A stretch of 64,000 nucleotides of DNA from Sinotaia quadrata (GCA_028829895.1 CM054179.1:74403544-74467543), one strand, 5' to 3'; shown: positions 48,251 to 61,527, numbered from the stretch's first letter. The notes: a model not told the origin generated them from the sequence alone. Program-made: numbers and translations.

Positions 48251-50371
48251 AAAATGAAAACAAAATATTTGATTTACTCATGTGGACATTTCTCTAAACG
48301 ACAATTTATCGATTTTGTCTGAGGGAGAAATCTAGCGTGGAATTCAATGCAAGGTATGGGGTGAACACTGCTTTCATTCGCACATGGTGACATTAGTTCT
48401 ACTTGAATCAAATGAACTCATTGGTCATTAATCCTGTAAAATGAACTAGATTAATATGCGTTTCAAGCGGCATTGGACATGCGTTGCTATGAAAATTAAG
48501 AGGACAACATAATTTTAGATCTTTCATTTTTAGATGCCTAGCATACTAGACCGAATTGCACAATTACTACAGGACAAATTACATACACTTGACAGCCAAA
48601 TAGTAGGCAATATCATACAGGTTAATTTGCTTTACAGAAAAACACAGCAAGCATGGCTGTATAGGACAAATTATACTCTACAGAAAAACAACAAGCAGTC
48701 TTACAGTTCCTCAAAAATTCAGAATCAAACTTTGGTGCCAGACATAGATTGAACGGCAAGTCTGACCTCTCATTTCAAAATTCAGGAGTATAAACAAATA
48801 ACATGGGTTTAATGTCTTCAGTAAAATATTATGTTAATTCAGTCTATAAGTGGTCTTTAAGATTACTTCTCTGCTTTCTTCTTATTTTATTTTAACATAA
48901 TAATTTCTGATGTGCATTTACATATAGAGAATATTCTTTCTTTCTTTCTTTCTTTGGTAATCACGTTGTTTTATTTTATTGTTAATTATAGTTTGTAAAA
49001 GTTTCATACTCTTCTGCAGTAACAATACAACTTCTTGCGTAGCTGCACAAACAGAAACAAACGTAACGTAGGAACATTTCTCTGGATGGAGTGGATGACT
49101 GACGTAAATCTTACCTGATCCTGACGTGACTGTCATCCACCACTCACGCTCTCTTCCTACTTTAGAGGAAAAAAGACTATCTATAACATCTATAACTTAA
49201 CAGCCAGAAAATGGAAAACCTACTAAAATATGTCAAGGTACACTCACGTCTCCGTGGATATAGATCTATATGGCTTTAGAAAATTGCTGCTACATATATC
49301 AGTTTAATGCTTTCTTGCGTTACGAAAGGATCTAAAATCATTAAGGATTTGAAACAGAAAGCGAGTACTTGTACTGCTCTGTGGAATGCGATGGTACATT
49401 ATGGGCACTAGCCAGTTAACTCGAGCTGTTCAAAGGTGGGTGGGTGGGGATAGGGTGATACCTTATCATCTCACTATCGAGGGTTGTGCGCCTTGATAAT
49501 CTAGATAATCAATCGCAGTGACATTTTCAAATTGCATAGATGATAGTATTTACCTTTTGAGACCGGAAAGCTATACTTTTGAACGTTTGAACATAAATAC
49601 TTATAAAAGCGTTTACAATGTTGCTCATAGCTCCGAAGTCAGATGAAATCACTGTACAACAATCCCATTAGTAAACTCCATGGACAATAAACTCATCCGT
49701 CCACATGCTTTTGTTTATCTACATCTTTAATTTTATAGTTACAATCAGTAATGATCTTTTGCTACAATTGTCAGCAATGAATTGTTAATGCGGATTAACG
49801 TTAAATTCAAACTAATGGATCTATTTCGTTTAAAAATTAATCGGTATGTTTTAAGGGCATTTCTCGTTCTAAAACTAAGGGCAAATTTCGTTATAAAAAA
49901 AATGACATACTTGATTCAAAAAACTAAGGGCATGTTTTGCAAAATTATTTGACATGGATTCAAATATTGACTGCCCATATCAGTCTTAAAATAATTTTCA
50001 TGCAAGACAGTATTTCGTCATTAAAATCAAGAAACTTGAAGGTCAAATTTAAAATCTGTATTAAAGAACAAATGTCTATAGATCTCTGGGAAGGGAAAAA
50101 TAAAATTAAAAATTGTAGAAGATTTTCTTTCATTCACAGTGTGACTCAAATGATTTGCTCGTGATTTTGTATATTATTGAATGTGAAAAGAGGGAAAATA
50201 AAATCATTTGGATTTACGTGTTTGTTTGGTAATTATATTTCGCCAGTACTGTGATCGTGTTACGTCATACAAATCTATTATGTAGGAATGTGCTGCAAAA
50301 GCTACGCTAACTTTAATTTTTCATTGTTAAAAATGTGCATTCATCTAACCCGATGATAACTCTTCATTATT
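48251..50371. other. No gene seen
   Basis: AT-rich unique DNA. A short internal repeat around ggacaaattacatac / ggacaaattatactc occurs at 48570-48690. Confidence 0.5.
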
Positions 50372-50372
50372 G

Positions 50373-50448
<76 letters not shown>
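50372..50448. repeat. (CAT)n trinucleotide tract
   Basis: About 25 uninterrupted cat triplets, then cac/tac/cgt triplet variants to about 50530. Confidence 0.97.
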
Positions 50449-50449
<1 letters not shown>

Positions 50450-50530
50450 CCGCCACTACCATTATCATCATCACCACCATTATCGTCGTCGTCATCGCCA
50501 TAATCATCATTGTCACTGCTATTACCATCG

Positions 50531-50852
50531 ACAAAAAGGGTGGGAATATTGTAGTTAGAATGTAATCTTTAACAGCTGTATTTTCCGATCAAAATTGTTC
50601 TTTTGTATTTATCGATTAGAAACATTAGCGAATCTTTAGTCTCCAAGTTTAGAGACTCGTTAGCAGGAACTGAAGTGAAAGTGCTTGTATATTAATGCTT
50701 GGCACTTTTTCTTTTAAACTTAGAAAAAAAGTGTACAATTTAGCTTTATCTCCAGAATATTTGAGAATAGTCATTTGTTAATACAATCATGTATAGTAAT
50801 GCTAATGTCAAACATGTGAAAATCCTTTTCACTGAACAAACCTGCATTTCAC

Positions 50853-50854
<2 letters not shown>
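50531..50854. other. No feature seen
   Basis: AT-rich unique DNA. Confidence 0.5.
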
Positions 50855-50926
<72 letters not shown>

Positions 50927-51090
50927 AGACACACATACAGAGATACATACACAACATTGAAAAACACATACGCACACACAAATGTACACATACACGGACA
51001 TTCACATACACACCCGCACACATATTCCCCTACACATACACACACACACACATATATACAAATACGCACGCATACACACATACAAACTTG
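50855..51090. repeat. (CA)n tract and degenerate CA-rich flank
   Basis: Pure (ca)n about 50855-50923, then acatacacac variants to 51085. Confidence 0.96.
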
Positions 51091-51339
51091 AAATAAAATT
51101 TTCCCTCAAATTTAATTTCCTCAATTGATTCGCAAATTATGTTCCAGAAAAATATTTAAGATTTTTTCTCTTTGTTATAAGAGAGTCTTTGTCCCCAAAG
51201 ATAATTATTTCATTTTCAATTGAACAATCTTGATCATAAAACACATTTTATAAGTCAGACAAGAGGCGTGTGCTGCTTAAAATTTCAAAAATGGGTGCTG
51301 TTGTAAATACAGCCAGATTGAATTAAACAACATCCCAGC
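51091..51339. other. No feature seen
   Basis: AT-rich unique DNA. Confidence 0.5.
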
Positions 51340-51770
51340 AACAAGAATATATTCGAAGAGATAGGAAAGAAAAACAAATAGGGGAGATAATCAAACAGGA
51401 GGAAAATAAAAGAAAAAATAATAAATTTTAAACAATAATAAAGAAAAAAATTAAATAATGACGAGCAGAGAAAGAGGAATAAAGAAAAAGAATTAAAAAA
51501 AAAGACAAAGGGCTAAAGTAATGACCAAGAAAGATGAATAGAGAGAAAGATAGATGTAAAAAAAGAAAATGACGAAAGGGAAAATAAGGAAAAAATGCAA
51601 GAATAAATAATTAAACAAAAGAATAGTAGAAGAAATAAAAAAATAAAACAGAAGAACGAAAGAAGAAAGTATTAGAAAAGAAAGAAAAGCCCCCCCCCCC
51701 CGAAAAAAAAGAAAAAGAAGAAGAGTAAACAAAAATAATAAAAGAAAAAGAAAAAAGTTCATGATATACT
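51340..51770. repeat. A/G-rich low complexity with a C run
   Basis: Polypurine plus strand (aagaaaaagaa) with cccccccccc at about 51690-51700. Phe/Leu-rich minus frames are by-products. Confidence 0.88.
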
Positions 51771-52169
51771 AGGGGAGAGTAATCAGTTGAACCACTTGTA
51801 CATATTGAAAAGACGACGACACTCTAGTTCATTAAAGAAACGGTCACTTTTATCGGCCAGGAAAATGTCTGAGGTTGATCCTAATATCATCTTCTCCTCA
51901 CGATAATGTCCTTCAGCCACCGACACCTTCACACAACCAACGGATATAGAGTGAGATATTTTGCAATTTGTTTCCTCCTAATATCCTCGGTTTAAACACA
52001 ACCACGTCACTTAGGAGAGTGCAAACAGGAAAATATTTCTTGCTTTCCCATAGTTACGGTGACACAACTGTGACTGAAATTTAGGTGCAGACTACGACGG
52101 CAAACATGAAGAAAAGTAGTACCAAGACATATGAATGTAGTTAACTGAATGAAAACTAGAATCTGCAGA
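51771..52169. other. No feature seen
   Basis: Unique DNA. Confidence 0.5.
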
Positions 52170-52440
52170 AAATATGATATAGGAAAGGCTGAAGGTCGTA
52201 ATTATGTAGCGAACGGTAAAGCGTGCAAAGGGTGGTCTTTAAGAGAAGACAAGATGGTGGTTAAACAGCAAACTGGTAATAGTACAATATGGTGATCTGT
52301 TTCTTAGGAAAGGCTGGATATTGCAGTTAATAGCAAACTGTAAAAAGTAAAATAAGATGATCTATGTCTTAGGAAATGCTGGAGATTGTAGGTACATAGC
52401 CGACCTATAAAGAGTACACAAAGGTGATCTACTTCTTACG
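52170..52440. repeat. Decayed tandem repeat, unit about 80 bp, 3-4 copies
   Basis: aggaaaggctg, ttgtaggta/tatgtagcgaac, aaagagtacaa and ggtgatctgtttctta recur in this order. Confidence 0.75.
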
Positions 52441-52959
52441 GAAACACTAAAAACTCATTCAAAGAATGTTTCTGTCAGTTAGCAATCCTTCAACCACTAA
52501 TAATTACTATTACTGAATATTTAATAAATCAACTAGTTTACTTATTCATAGAATGAATTAATTGCTCAAGGTATTTTTTTTAAGATTACCTCTGTCAACG
52601 TTTCTTCCTATCGCGGATGGTAAAATAATAGATTAATTGTCATGGGAGGCAAATCTCGTAGCAGTAGTGCACGATCAACTCCAAACCAAATGAAGTGACC
52701 TACACAAGAGCAGAGAACTAAGTCAGTCAGTACACAAGCTAAGAGAACTGTTGATTTTCAGATGACAAAACATGTACTCAGTCTTTCGATCAGTTCTTGG
52801 TTTCATGATTCCCAGACACAAATGTACCTCTTTACACAACTTACAGAATCACACAGGACTATCGTCGATAGTCTCTACCTTGAGAGCACTCCATGAGAAA
52901 AACTTAAAAACTCATTATGATATGTCCACACCCGGAAGGTTGACATCACAATACTATTC
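52441..52959. other. No gene recognised
   Basis: A plus-strand frame from 52772 runs into the next satellite and is not recognised. Confidence 0.45.
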
Positions 52960-53350
52960 TTTCATGAAATCAGTTCTGGATTCATTCATAAATAGCACAT
53001 CGTGCCATTCCACCAGGCCAGCATTCATTCATAACACAGCACATCTCGCCATTCTACATCTAGTCAGTTCTGTGTTCATACATAACATAACGCATCGCGG
53101 CATTTTGTCACTAAGTCACTTCTATGTTCATTCATAACAGAGCACACCGTGCCATTCTACCAGACCAGCATTCATTCATAACATAGCAAATAGTGTCATA
53201 CTACCAGGCCGAACTTCATTCATAAATAGCATATCGTGCCATTCCAGCAGGCCAGCAATCATTCATAACACAGCATATCATGCCATTCCAACAAGCCAGC
53301 AATCATTCATAACACGGCACATCACACCATTCTGCTAGAGTCTACTAGAC
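52960..53350. repeat. Satellite, unit about 45-50 bp, about 8 copies
   Basis: cattcattcataacacagca plus tcgtgccattctaccagg recurs with moderate divergence. Confidence 0.85.
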
Positions 53351-53914
53351 CAACATTTATTCAGCATTCCTTCATGTATGATAGGTAGGGCACTAAGTTT
53401 AACAGCTACTGACCCTCTCCCTAGCGAAACGAGCATGATACAGGATGCTTTCCAGCCATCTTCATTCAGACTTCTTCCTTTGTCCCTGTGAGTGTTGTGT
53501 TAGTATACGTAGTTTTATCATCTATACTGTTTTGTATACTTTAAAACGAAGGAGATGTCTATATATTTTGATAGAAAACAGATTATATTTTGTATTTATG
53601 TATTTTTTGTAGTAATTTATATTACTCTTTTTGCTTACAGCATGCTGATATAGTTTTCTATTTTATTTTGTACATAACCTTTAACATTATACTTTAGGAA
53701 GTGTTGTGTTTAGAGAATCATTATTGTAGTTTCTGTAGTTAGTAAAATCATCACATGACTCTTAGGAATTAAGAAAAGTAATTTATATCTAAACGAAAGC
53801 CAGAAAGCACAGAAAAGGCAATTAGCGCGGGGTTTGGTCGGAAGTGTCCGATTTGTATACTGGGACTCTCTTTGCCGCCCGTGTCTTCATTTATTGGCGT
53901 ACAAGAGGCGTGTT
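53351..53914. other. No feature seen
   Basis: AT-rich; may include flank of the LINE fragment below. Confidence 0.45.
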
Positions 53915-54122
53915 TGTTGGAAAAGACTGGGGAGCAGACACACGCACTCTACAACTAGCATTCAGAGCTCTTATATACTCCATAATGGACTATGGCATTA
54001 CCACATACTCAGCCATCAACAACCCTAAACTAAACAAACTACAAAGCGTCCAAAACCAAGCTATCAGAACCAACATCTACGCTCTACTATGCACTGAAAA
54101 TACAGAGCTTATCAAACAAACC
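53915..54122 (+). pseudogene. LINE (Jockey/RTE-like) reverse transcriptase C-terminal fragment
   Basis: The frame reads VGKDWGADTRTLQLAFRALI, then YSIMDYGITTYSAINNPKLN, then KLQSVQNQAIRTNIYAL. This matches the thumb/connecting region just after the catalytic palm of Jockey-superclade reverse transcriptases ('WGADxxTL...Y.al..s.ldYG...y...n...l.kLq.vQNqalR'). Catalytic motifs, endonuclease and the 3' end are missing. The fragment runs directly into a 40-bp satellite that starts in its last codons. Confidence 0.82.
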
Positions 54123-54581
54123 GAACAACCCACCACAATTGACAGAGCTTATCAAACAAAGAGGACAACTCACCACAATTGACAGAACTTATCGAACAAA
54201 GAGGACAACTCACCACAATTGACAGAACTTATCGAACAAAGAGGACAACTCACCACAATTGACAGAACTTATCGAACAAAGAGGACAACTCACCACAATT
54301 GACAGAACTTATCAAACAAAGAGGACAACTCACCACAATTGACAGAACTTATCAAACAAAGAGGACAACCCACCACAATTGACAGAGCTTATCAAACAAA
54401 GAGGACAACTCACCACAATTGACAGAACTTATCAAACAAAGAGGACAACTCACCACAATTGACAGAACTTATCAAACAAAGAGGACAACTCACCACAATT
54501 GACAGAACTTATCGAACAAAGAGGACAACTCACCACAATTGACAGAACTTATCGAACAAAGAGGACAACTCACCACAATTG
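54102..54581. repeat. 40-bp minisatellite, 12 copies, seeded from LINE sequence
   Basis: acagagcttatcaaacaaa plus gaggacaactcaccacaatt recurs exactly every 40 bp from 54102 to 54581. The first unit is also the last part of the reverse transcriptase frame (TELIKQTEQPTT), so the array grew out of the element. Confidence 0.95.
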
Positions 54582-56669
54582 ACAGAACCCACCAAAGGCA
54601 GTAGTTAAAAAAATATATATAGTTAAAAAACAACAACAATCACGCCAACGTCGAGCAAGCAACAAAATCTCCAGCAACACCTCCGGACACCATACACCAC
54701 CCACCATCAACCGGCAAGCACCAACCAACCTCCAACTCCAACACCACCGCCAGCATTCTCCGAATACTCATGAGGGGAGCAGGTCCCACTGGAGCACTGC
54801 AGATCAGAGAACGTCTTATGACGAAATGATCAAAGAAAGTTCCAGTGGTGACGTAAAATGTAATCGTTACCACCACCGTTTGTTTGTTGTGTCTAAATGA
54901 ACAGTGCTGTACATGAGTTGAATAACGGAAATGAAAATCAACTCATAGTGTTCCTGCGTCTTCTGTCGCTACCCATTGTCGTGTTGGTGTTCAAGCATCA
55001 AACCCACTCCATCACCCATGCCTTAACACATTCAACCATCCTGCCAGGACAGTGTCTTCTCTTATCATGACGACACGGTTAGAAATCCAACTTTCACAAT
55101 ATAATAACAATAACAATTCATAGTTTAACATCTGAACAAAGAGAAACTACGTCGCTAAATGTTTCTGGATGTGGCAGAGTTATTACAAAGAAAGCGTTGC
55201 GACTGACAAATAAATTAACAAAGCATGTAAATAGATTATTAAAAATAAAAATAATCGAAATGAATGGCGTATATTGCAATCATCTCTGCACTAAAGAGAT
55301 GTGGAAGTAAACGGTTGTTTGCCATGAATGAATTTCTCTTTCGCAGATAATTTAATATTCTTCTGTAGGAGACAATTCTTTTTCAAGAATGAGCAAAGTA
55401 ATATTCCTCATAAACAAATAAAATACAAACTAAACTAAATTAAGAAGGCTGTTAAGTTACATCATTCTCGAATTGATCTACCAACATCATTAAAAAAAGT
55501 GCAGAAAATATCACTGAAAATTGACATTCGTAAACAAAACACTGAAGAATGGCGTTAAAAATAATAAATTCATAATATGTTTTAAGACTGCAGTTCCATA
55601 AATGTGTACAGGAGTGCTTGTAAATAATTAACAATTACTCAGTGAAGAAAAGATTTATTCATGACACTGCATTATATATCTTCATTACATAAATATTTGG
55701 GTCAGGAATGATATAAATGACACTACATTGCATATCAAAACTGCACAAAAGATATTGGCAGAAATTGTATCCGTTATACAATGATTATGTCAAATCAGCA
55801 CAAAATATATTATGTCCGAAATGTTGATGTCCACAACGTAGCATTATAAGTCCTCTGGAACCAGAAAAGTCTTCCTTAAAATGCTAATGAATATTGCTAC
55901 TTTCGATTTGAGCAACATACACTAACAGCTACAACAACGAAGTAGAATCGTACAGTACAAACAAGCAGCATGGAAGAAGCTTTTGTTTGTTGCTGTGGAC
56001 ACAGCAAACTTTCTTCAGTGACAGCGATAAAAAGCAATCGAAAGCCTACAGGATATAGACTCATCAGCGTCAAAAGAATATTATTAATGGCATACTAAAA
56101 GCAGTCCCAGAGTGACCACAATAATAATGCAACACGGGCCTGCGATGCAAGGAAAGATGAATTAATATGATAACTAAAAAAGTACTAACGGCAAGTTGAA
56201 AAATAGCTCAGCTGTGATTGCCATTAAACAAAATAACACAGACACATGGATAGTTCGTAAATGATTCAATAATGCTGGGGAAATTTTAATGGCGATGGAA
56301 AATAATGATGCTTTGGATATTCATAGCAATAAATCACAAGCCTGGAGTAGACAGAAAATTGCCTTAATACGAAATTATTATAATTGGAATGTTTCTTGCT
56401 GTTAAGCAGTAAGATACTGTAGTCCGCTTGCAACGGTCTGTCAACAGTTATATACATTTCTGTAATGATTTACGTCTCTTTACTCCCTTAGTGCCTCTAT
56501 TATGGGCTATTAATAATAATTATTTAACATTTTGCAATTGCTAATTATAAATAAAGTCATATATGTAATTAAGATATTCGTATTTCCTACTAATGGAAAG
56601 TTTTAAATAGCATGTATTACAAGTATTACTATATAATTGGCTTCGATGGTTAATTGAGGTCTGCAGTAG
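54582..56669. other. No gene seen
   Basis: 54640-54750 is ccaac/ccacc-rich. The rest is AT-rich unique DNA with no recognised exon. Confidence 0.5.
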
Positions 56670-56985
56670 AGAGTAGTCGTAATATTACAGATGGGGTTCT
56701 GTAAAAAGTTAATTGTATTCGAGTACTATTAAAGATGGGGCTCTGTAAGAGTTATTTGTATTCGAGTAATATTACAGATGGGGTTCTGTAAAAGTTATTT
56801 GTATTCAAGTAATATTACAGATGGGGTTTCGTAAAAGTTATTTGTATTCAAGTAATATTAAAGATGGGGATCTGTAAGAGTTATTTGTATTCGAGTGATA
56901 TTAAAGATGGGGTTCTGTAAAAGTTATTTGTATTCAAGTAATATTAAAGATGGGTTCTGTAGGAATTGTTGTATTCGAGTAAGGT
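56670..56985. repeat. 43-44-bp minisatellite, about 7 copies
   Basis: agatggggttctgtaaaagt plus atttgtattcaagtaatatt recurs (56689, 56733, 56776 and on). Confidence 0.92.
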
Positions 56986-57189
56986 TAGCAGTGATTATAA
57001 AATGGTAACAGGTGGCTTGTGAATGATTAATAATGGTTTTACTATGCAAATTTGCTTTTGTTTTTTAAAAATGGATGGTTGCTAATGTATAATGAATAGA
57101 AGTTTTTCACAAAAGTTAATTGCATTTGTTCAGTGGTTAGCAGTGGTTATAAAATAATTAATAATTCTACATTAGCTAGTAGTGGTTCT

Positions 57190-57640
57190 ACAAATGGTTA
57201 ATCATATCTATATAACAACTTATAGTGACTATGTATAGGTTAATAACATCTCTACAACGATTTACGGAGTTTATATACTGGTTAACAACATCTCTACAAC
57301 GATTTACAGTTTATATACTGGTTAATAACATATCTACAACGATTTACAGAGTTTATATACTGGTTAATATAACATCTCTACAACGATTTACAGAGTTTAT
57401 ATACTGGTTAATATAACATCTCTACAACGATTTACAGAGTTTATATACTGGTTAATAACATATCTACAACGATTTACGGAGTTTATATACTGGTTAATAA
57501 CATCTCTATAACGATTCGTAGGATTATACACTGGTTAATAAAATAATCTCTGAAACGACGTGTAGTGGTTATATATTGGTTAATAACATATCCATAACAA
57601 TTTGTAGTGGTTATATACTTGTTAATAACATTCTAAAAGG
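57190..57640. repeat. 42-bp minisatellite, about 10 copies
   Basis: atctctacaacgatttacag plus tttatatactggttaata recurs; edges decay. Confidence 0.93.
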
Positions 57641-58200
57641 GGTTAGTAATGGTCATGCTATAGCTAGAGCTATTCTATAATCATTAATAATGATTCTAGA
57701 ATATCAATGTCAATTATAGTGATTACTAGTGGTTCTTACAAAGGTTAGTAATAGTTCTGTACTGGATATTAGGAGTTCTACATTGTAGTTTGTAGCAGTT
57801 GCACAGCTGTTAGTATAGTTCTACTATGGCCATAGCGATTCTTTAGTGCAGTAAATCTACATTAGATGGAAGTCGTTCGTCAATGCTTAAGAGTGGTTTT
57901 TCGATGGGTAGAAGTGGTTTTTCAATGGTTAGCAGAGGTTCTACAATGGCTTATAGTGATTCCTCAATGGTGGTTAGTTTTAGTGTGTCGATGGTTAGTA
58001 GAGTTTCTTCAAAGGTAGTAAAATTACAATCACTATTAGCGTTTCTATAATGTTTAAGAAAGTTCTGTAATAGTACTCAAGGTTTTACAAAGGTTATAAG
58101 TGGTGATTTTTGAAAGTTTAGAAGTGATTGTGCAGTGGTTTTTCAAAGATTAGCAAAGTTCTAGATACAATACTGATGTACAGATACAAAGAAATTTGAG
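57641..58200. repeat. Decayed satellite-like DNA
   Basis: ttctacaatggttagtagtgg-type phrases (as ttctaca, atggttag, agtggtt) recur irregularly. Probably an old array. Confidence 0.6.
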
Positions 58201-58234
58201 GTGAATGTATACCAGCACATTTCGAAATCCAGAT

Positions 58235-58830
58235 ATACAGGATAAGACTCTTTTATGACAATTATTTTGTGCTTTACTAAAACTCCTTTACGGCAATTGC
58301 TTTGTGCCTCGCTAAGACTTCTTTACGATAATTGTTTTGAGCTGTGCTTAGACTTCTTTACGACAATTGCTATGTGCTGTGATACGACCTATTTACGACA
58401 GTAGCTATGTGGTGTACTAAGACTTATTTACGACAATTGCTATGTGCTGTGCTAAGACTTATTTACGACAATTACTATGTGCTGTGCTAAGACTTATTTA
58501 CGACAATTACTATGTGCTGTGCTAAGATTTCTTTACGACAATTGCTATGTGCTGTGCTAAGATTTCTTTACGACAATTGCTATGTGCTGTGCTAAGATTT
58601 CTTTACGACAATTGCTATATGTTGTGCTAATACTTCTAACGATAATTGCTATGTGCTGCTAAAGGACTTCTTTACGACAATAATTTAGTAATGTGAAAAG
58701 TCTTCTTTACGACAATTGCTTTGCGTTGTGATAAGATGCTATATGACAATTGTTTCTTATTGTACTAAAGTCGTTTTACGATTGTGGCTATTTGCTGTAC
58801 TAAGACTCCTTTACGATAATTGTTGGCTGA
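58235..58830. repeat. 35-bp minisatellite, about 16 copies
   Basis: ctttacgacaattgctatgt plus gctgtgctaagactt recurs every 35 bp, most homogeneous at 58400-58620. Confidence 0.94.
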
Positions 58831-59839
58831 TATGTGCGAATTGAATGTGCACGAGGAATTTATTTTTAGTCTTCGGAGTATAAACACTTTACGGCTTTGC
58901 CTATCGTACTACTGTGTGAATTCAAAACACAATTGCTTTTTCAACTAAACGAATATTGCTTTCCATGCCAAGCTGCCTTAAATAATTTTTTTTTAAGCAT
59001 CCACATATTTAATATAGTTTTAAAAGAAACTATAAAGCAATATATTTTAAATTATGAAAAGAAAATAACTAAATGAAATGAAAATATACAAAATTAGCTA
59101 GTTTCTCAGTAAAGTAGCTTTTGTCATGCCATCAAGGAAAATAAAATAAATAAATAAAAATGCACGTCACAAACACACCCACCCACACAAAAATACACCG
59201 ACACGCCCTCTTTCTCAAATACCCAGTTTTATTCAGTCACATACACAGATAGCATGTCATGATATTTAATGATTTGTAAATTTCAACCAGCTATTCGGTT
59301 TTAACATATATTGTTAAGATTTTATATTTTTACAGATCTTATTTCATTTGTGCGCTCGTGCATATTTAAGAGTCTTGACTAGGCCTGCAGCACTATCCGC
59401 TCCAGAACCCTACCTTACAATTAATTATTTTGTTGTGAAATTTCCTAGTTGTCCTTTTAGTTAGATGTTAGTTCTAGAAAACCATTTCTAACCACCTAAG
59501 TAATAATTACTGACTGTTCGCACACGAAGCAATACGATTGAAGCTCTTTGAAGACACCTGCTATTTGGAAAATGAATATGTGTTCTCCATTCAAAACAAA
59601 CGCGATATAAGGATGCACGTCAAACGTAGCACATAGCTCAACACTGCTTATGAAATACACGCCGAAAACCAAAGTACATAGAAAACACAAAGTACATAAG
59701 ACTAAGAGTGTACATCTTTTAAGGAATGCGACTAAAAGCTCATAGCGTGTGAAGTACACAAGGCATATTTTATAAAGTAAGTATTTATTAAAATACTGAT
59801 GGAAATAATGTAAAATACATGTTAGCACATGTGCTGGAA
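58831..59839. other. No gene recognised
   Basis: A 110-codon minus frame at 59496-59828 is hydrophobic and Cys/Phe-rich but resembles no family. A chance open frame is likely. Confidence 0.45.
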
Positions 59840-60055
59840 GTGTGTACAGCCTTTTTTAAAAACTGTTCTTCAAGTGACACACACTTTTAAATTTTCTATC
59901 AAATTCTAATTTGAAAGTGTCAAATATGCCTCAACCGTGAAACACACTGTTATTCCTTCAATGAAATTCTGTTTTCAAAGCATCAGGCATGCTTAAAATG
60001 TGCACACAGTAATATCTTTCTATGAAATGCCTGAGATTCTATTTTTAAAGTAGGC
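59840..60055. repeat. Decayed tandem repeat, unit about 75 bp, 3 copies
   Basis: gtgacacacacttttaa / gtgaaacacactgttatt / gtgcacacagtaatat each followed by tatgaaat and ttctatttt-type text. Confidence 0.65.
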
Positions 60056-60067
60056 TAATTGGCACAG

Positions 60068-60068
60068 T

Positions 60069-60105
<37 letters not shown>
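60068..60105. repeat. (CA)n tract
   Basis: About 18 ca dinucleotides. Confidence 0.95.
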
Positions 60106-60424
60106 TTTAATAAACACCCATGAAGAACTTGTGCCTTCCCATAAACACCCATGAAGTGTTAATATGAAGTAAACCCGTTCACAAATGTGTATAGAAAGAT
60201 ATGCCATTAGACTGATTTGAAACGCATGCAGAGACTTAAGATGAAATACAAAATTGTACAAACAACATAGTTTATATGAATGGCACACGCTCAAGAAATA
60301 TTCATATAAAATACCCCCCCTCTATAACACAAACAAATAAACACGTTCACACACACACTACGCTCTCACAGTCTTAACCGTGAACACACACACACACACC
60401 TACATACACACTTATTACATTTAC

Positions 60425-60493
60425 CTTGAAGCATAATGAAAAGACGATTCCAAGGGCAAACGTCGGCCAACGAAACGGTTGACAGGGCGTCAT
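60425..60493 (-). CDS. Candidate signal-peptide exon (first coding exon)
   Basis: On the minus strand an ATG at 60493 (context gcaATGa, G at -3) opens 23 codons. They encode a basic/polar start MTPCQPFRWP and a hydrophobic core TFALGIVFSLCF, then Lys. They end in phase 0 at the donor AAG|GTAAAT (60425/60424). This is the layout of a signal-peptide first exon. The frame is open upstream to a stop near 60653 without another ATG. The only same-strand gene in the window lacking a signal peptide is the FLKG prohormone, whose exon also starts in phase 0. Joining the two gives a plausible secretory leader, with cleavage possible near Asn-Tyr-Ala/Ala. The pairing is an inference across 43.5 kb; the exon could serve another gene. 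Confidence 0.4.
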
Positions 60494-60637
60494 TGCTCCG
60501 TCTGCGAGTATCTTTGACTTCTTGCGCTGCCAAGGGACGTGTGGAAATGTCAGCACACTAAAACCATCACAGACCAGCCGGACTTCGGTGACACAACTAG
60601 CAGCAAAATCTGCCTTCTTAGTGTGGGCAAGTAATCC

Positions 60638-60648
60638 GGTTATATGTC
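60638..60648 (-). promoter_or_regulatory. TATA-like element upstream of the candidate first exon
   Basis: The minus strand reads gacatataacc about 150 bp before the ATG. Position would suit a start site near 60610, but the match is weak and not supported by anything else. Confidence 0.2.
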
Positions 60649-60699
60649 GATCCTACAATGGCCGGTGGGCGAGAGGTGACAATAGCGAGCGTGCGTGCG

Positions 60700-61015
60700 A
60701 GCGAGTTACGGAGAGAGAGAGAGAGAGAGTAACACACATCAGAGTGAGAGTGAGTGAGAGAGAGATTTTGTTTGTTTGAGAAGCGAAAAGTGGGAAAAAG
60801 AAGCGGGAGAAAAAAAAAACGAGGGGGCAGGATGACAGAATGTTTGTGCGTATTGGCGGAAAGGGACACCGAGAGAAACAGATTAGATGTCTGCGAGCCA
60901 CGTGTTGGCCTTTCTCGCTCTTTCTCATTTTCTCTCTTTCGCTTTTTCTCCTCTCTTTCTCCATCTCCCCGCCTTTCCTTTCTCTTTCTCTCCCCACCCC
61001 TCTCTTTCTCTTGAG
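60700..61015. repeat. (GA)n and (CT)n-rich flank
   Basis: gagagagaga near 60710-60728 and ctctttct-type pyrimidine tract at 60910-61012, with a purine-rich stretch between. Confidence 0.88.
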
Positions 61016-61527
61016 CGTGCGTCTCCACTTTAATAGGCAATTCTTGTGTCAAGTGTCAAGCAGTCCCTTACCGATATTTGCTGAGATTGGCGATCTCTGA
61101 CTGGTCGACTGGCTTTGACGTCTTAGTTTGATGTTGTCATATACAAAATTCTATCATGAAGCAATCATAACATTGTATAATAATTGTTTTGTGCCTGCAT
61201 TTGAAGGCTCTAGTAGCAGGTTCACAGTTTGAAAACAAAATAAAACATTAGGAAAAAAAAGAAATAAATGCGAAACTGCATGAAAAAAAAGAGAAAAAAA
61301 ATGAAAGTTCACCACGTCATGCAAATCCATACAAAAAGACTGCCTTCAAATTCAGCTGTCCAAGATCGCAAGAATGCATGTGTGTGGATTTGCTTTCACT
61401 ATACTTTTGTACAATTAGAAATAGCTGTGACACTTGACGAAGACAGAATAATTTATAAACACACCTGGTGAGAAAAACTGAAAAAAATATTTAAAAAGTT
61501 ACAAATAAAATAAGTGTCATTTCTCAA
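61016..61527. other. No feature seen
   Basis: Unique AT-rich DNA. Confidence 0.5.

Noticed and set aside
59496..59828. 110-codon hydrophobic minus frame
   Set aside because: No family resemblance, no splice or start context; AT-rich sequence yields Phe/Leu/Tyr-rich frames by chance.
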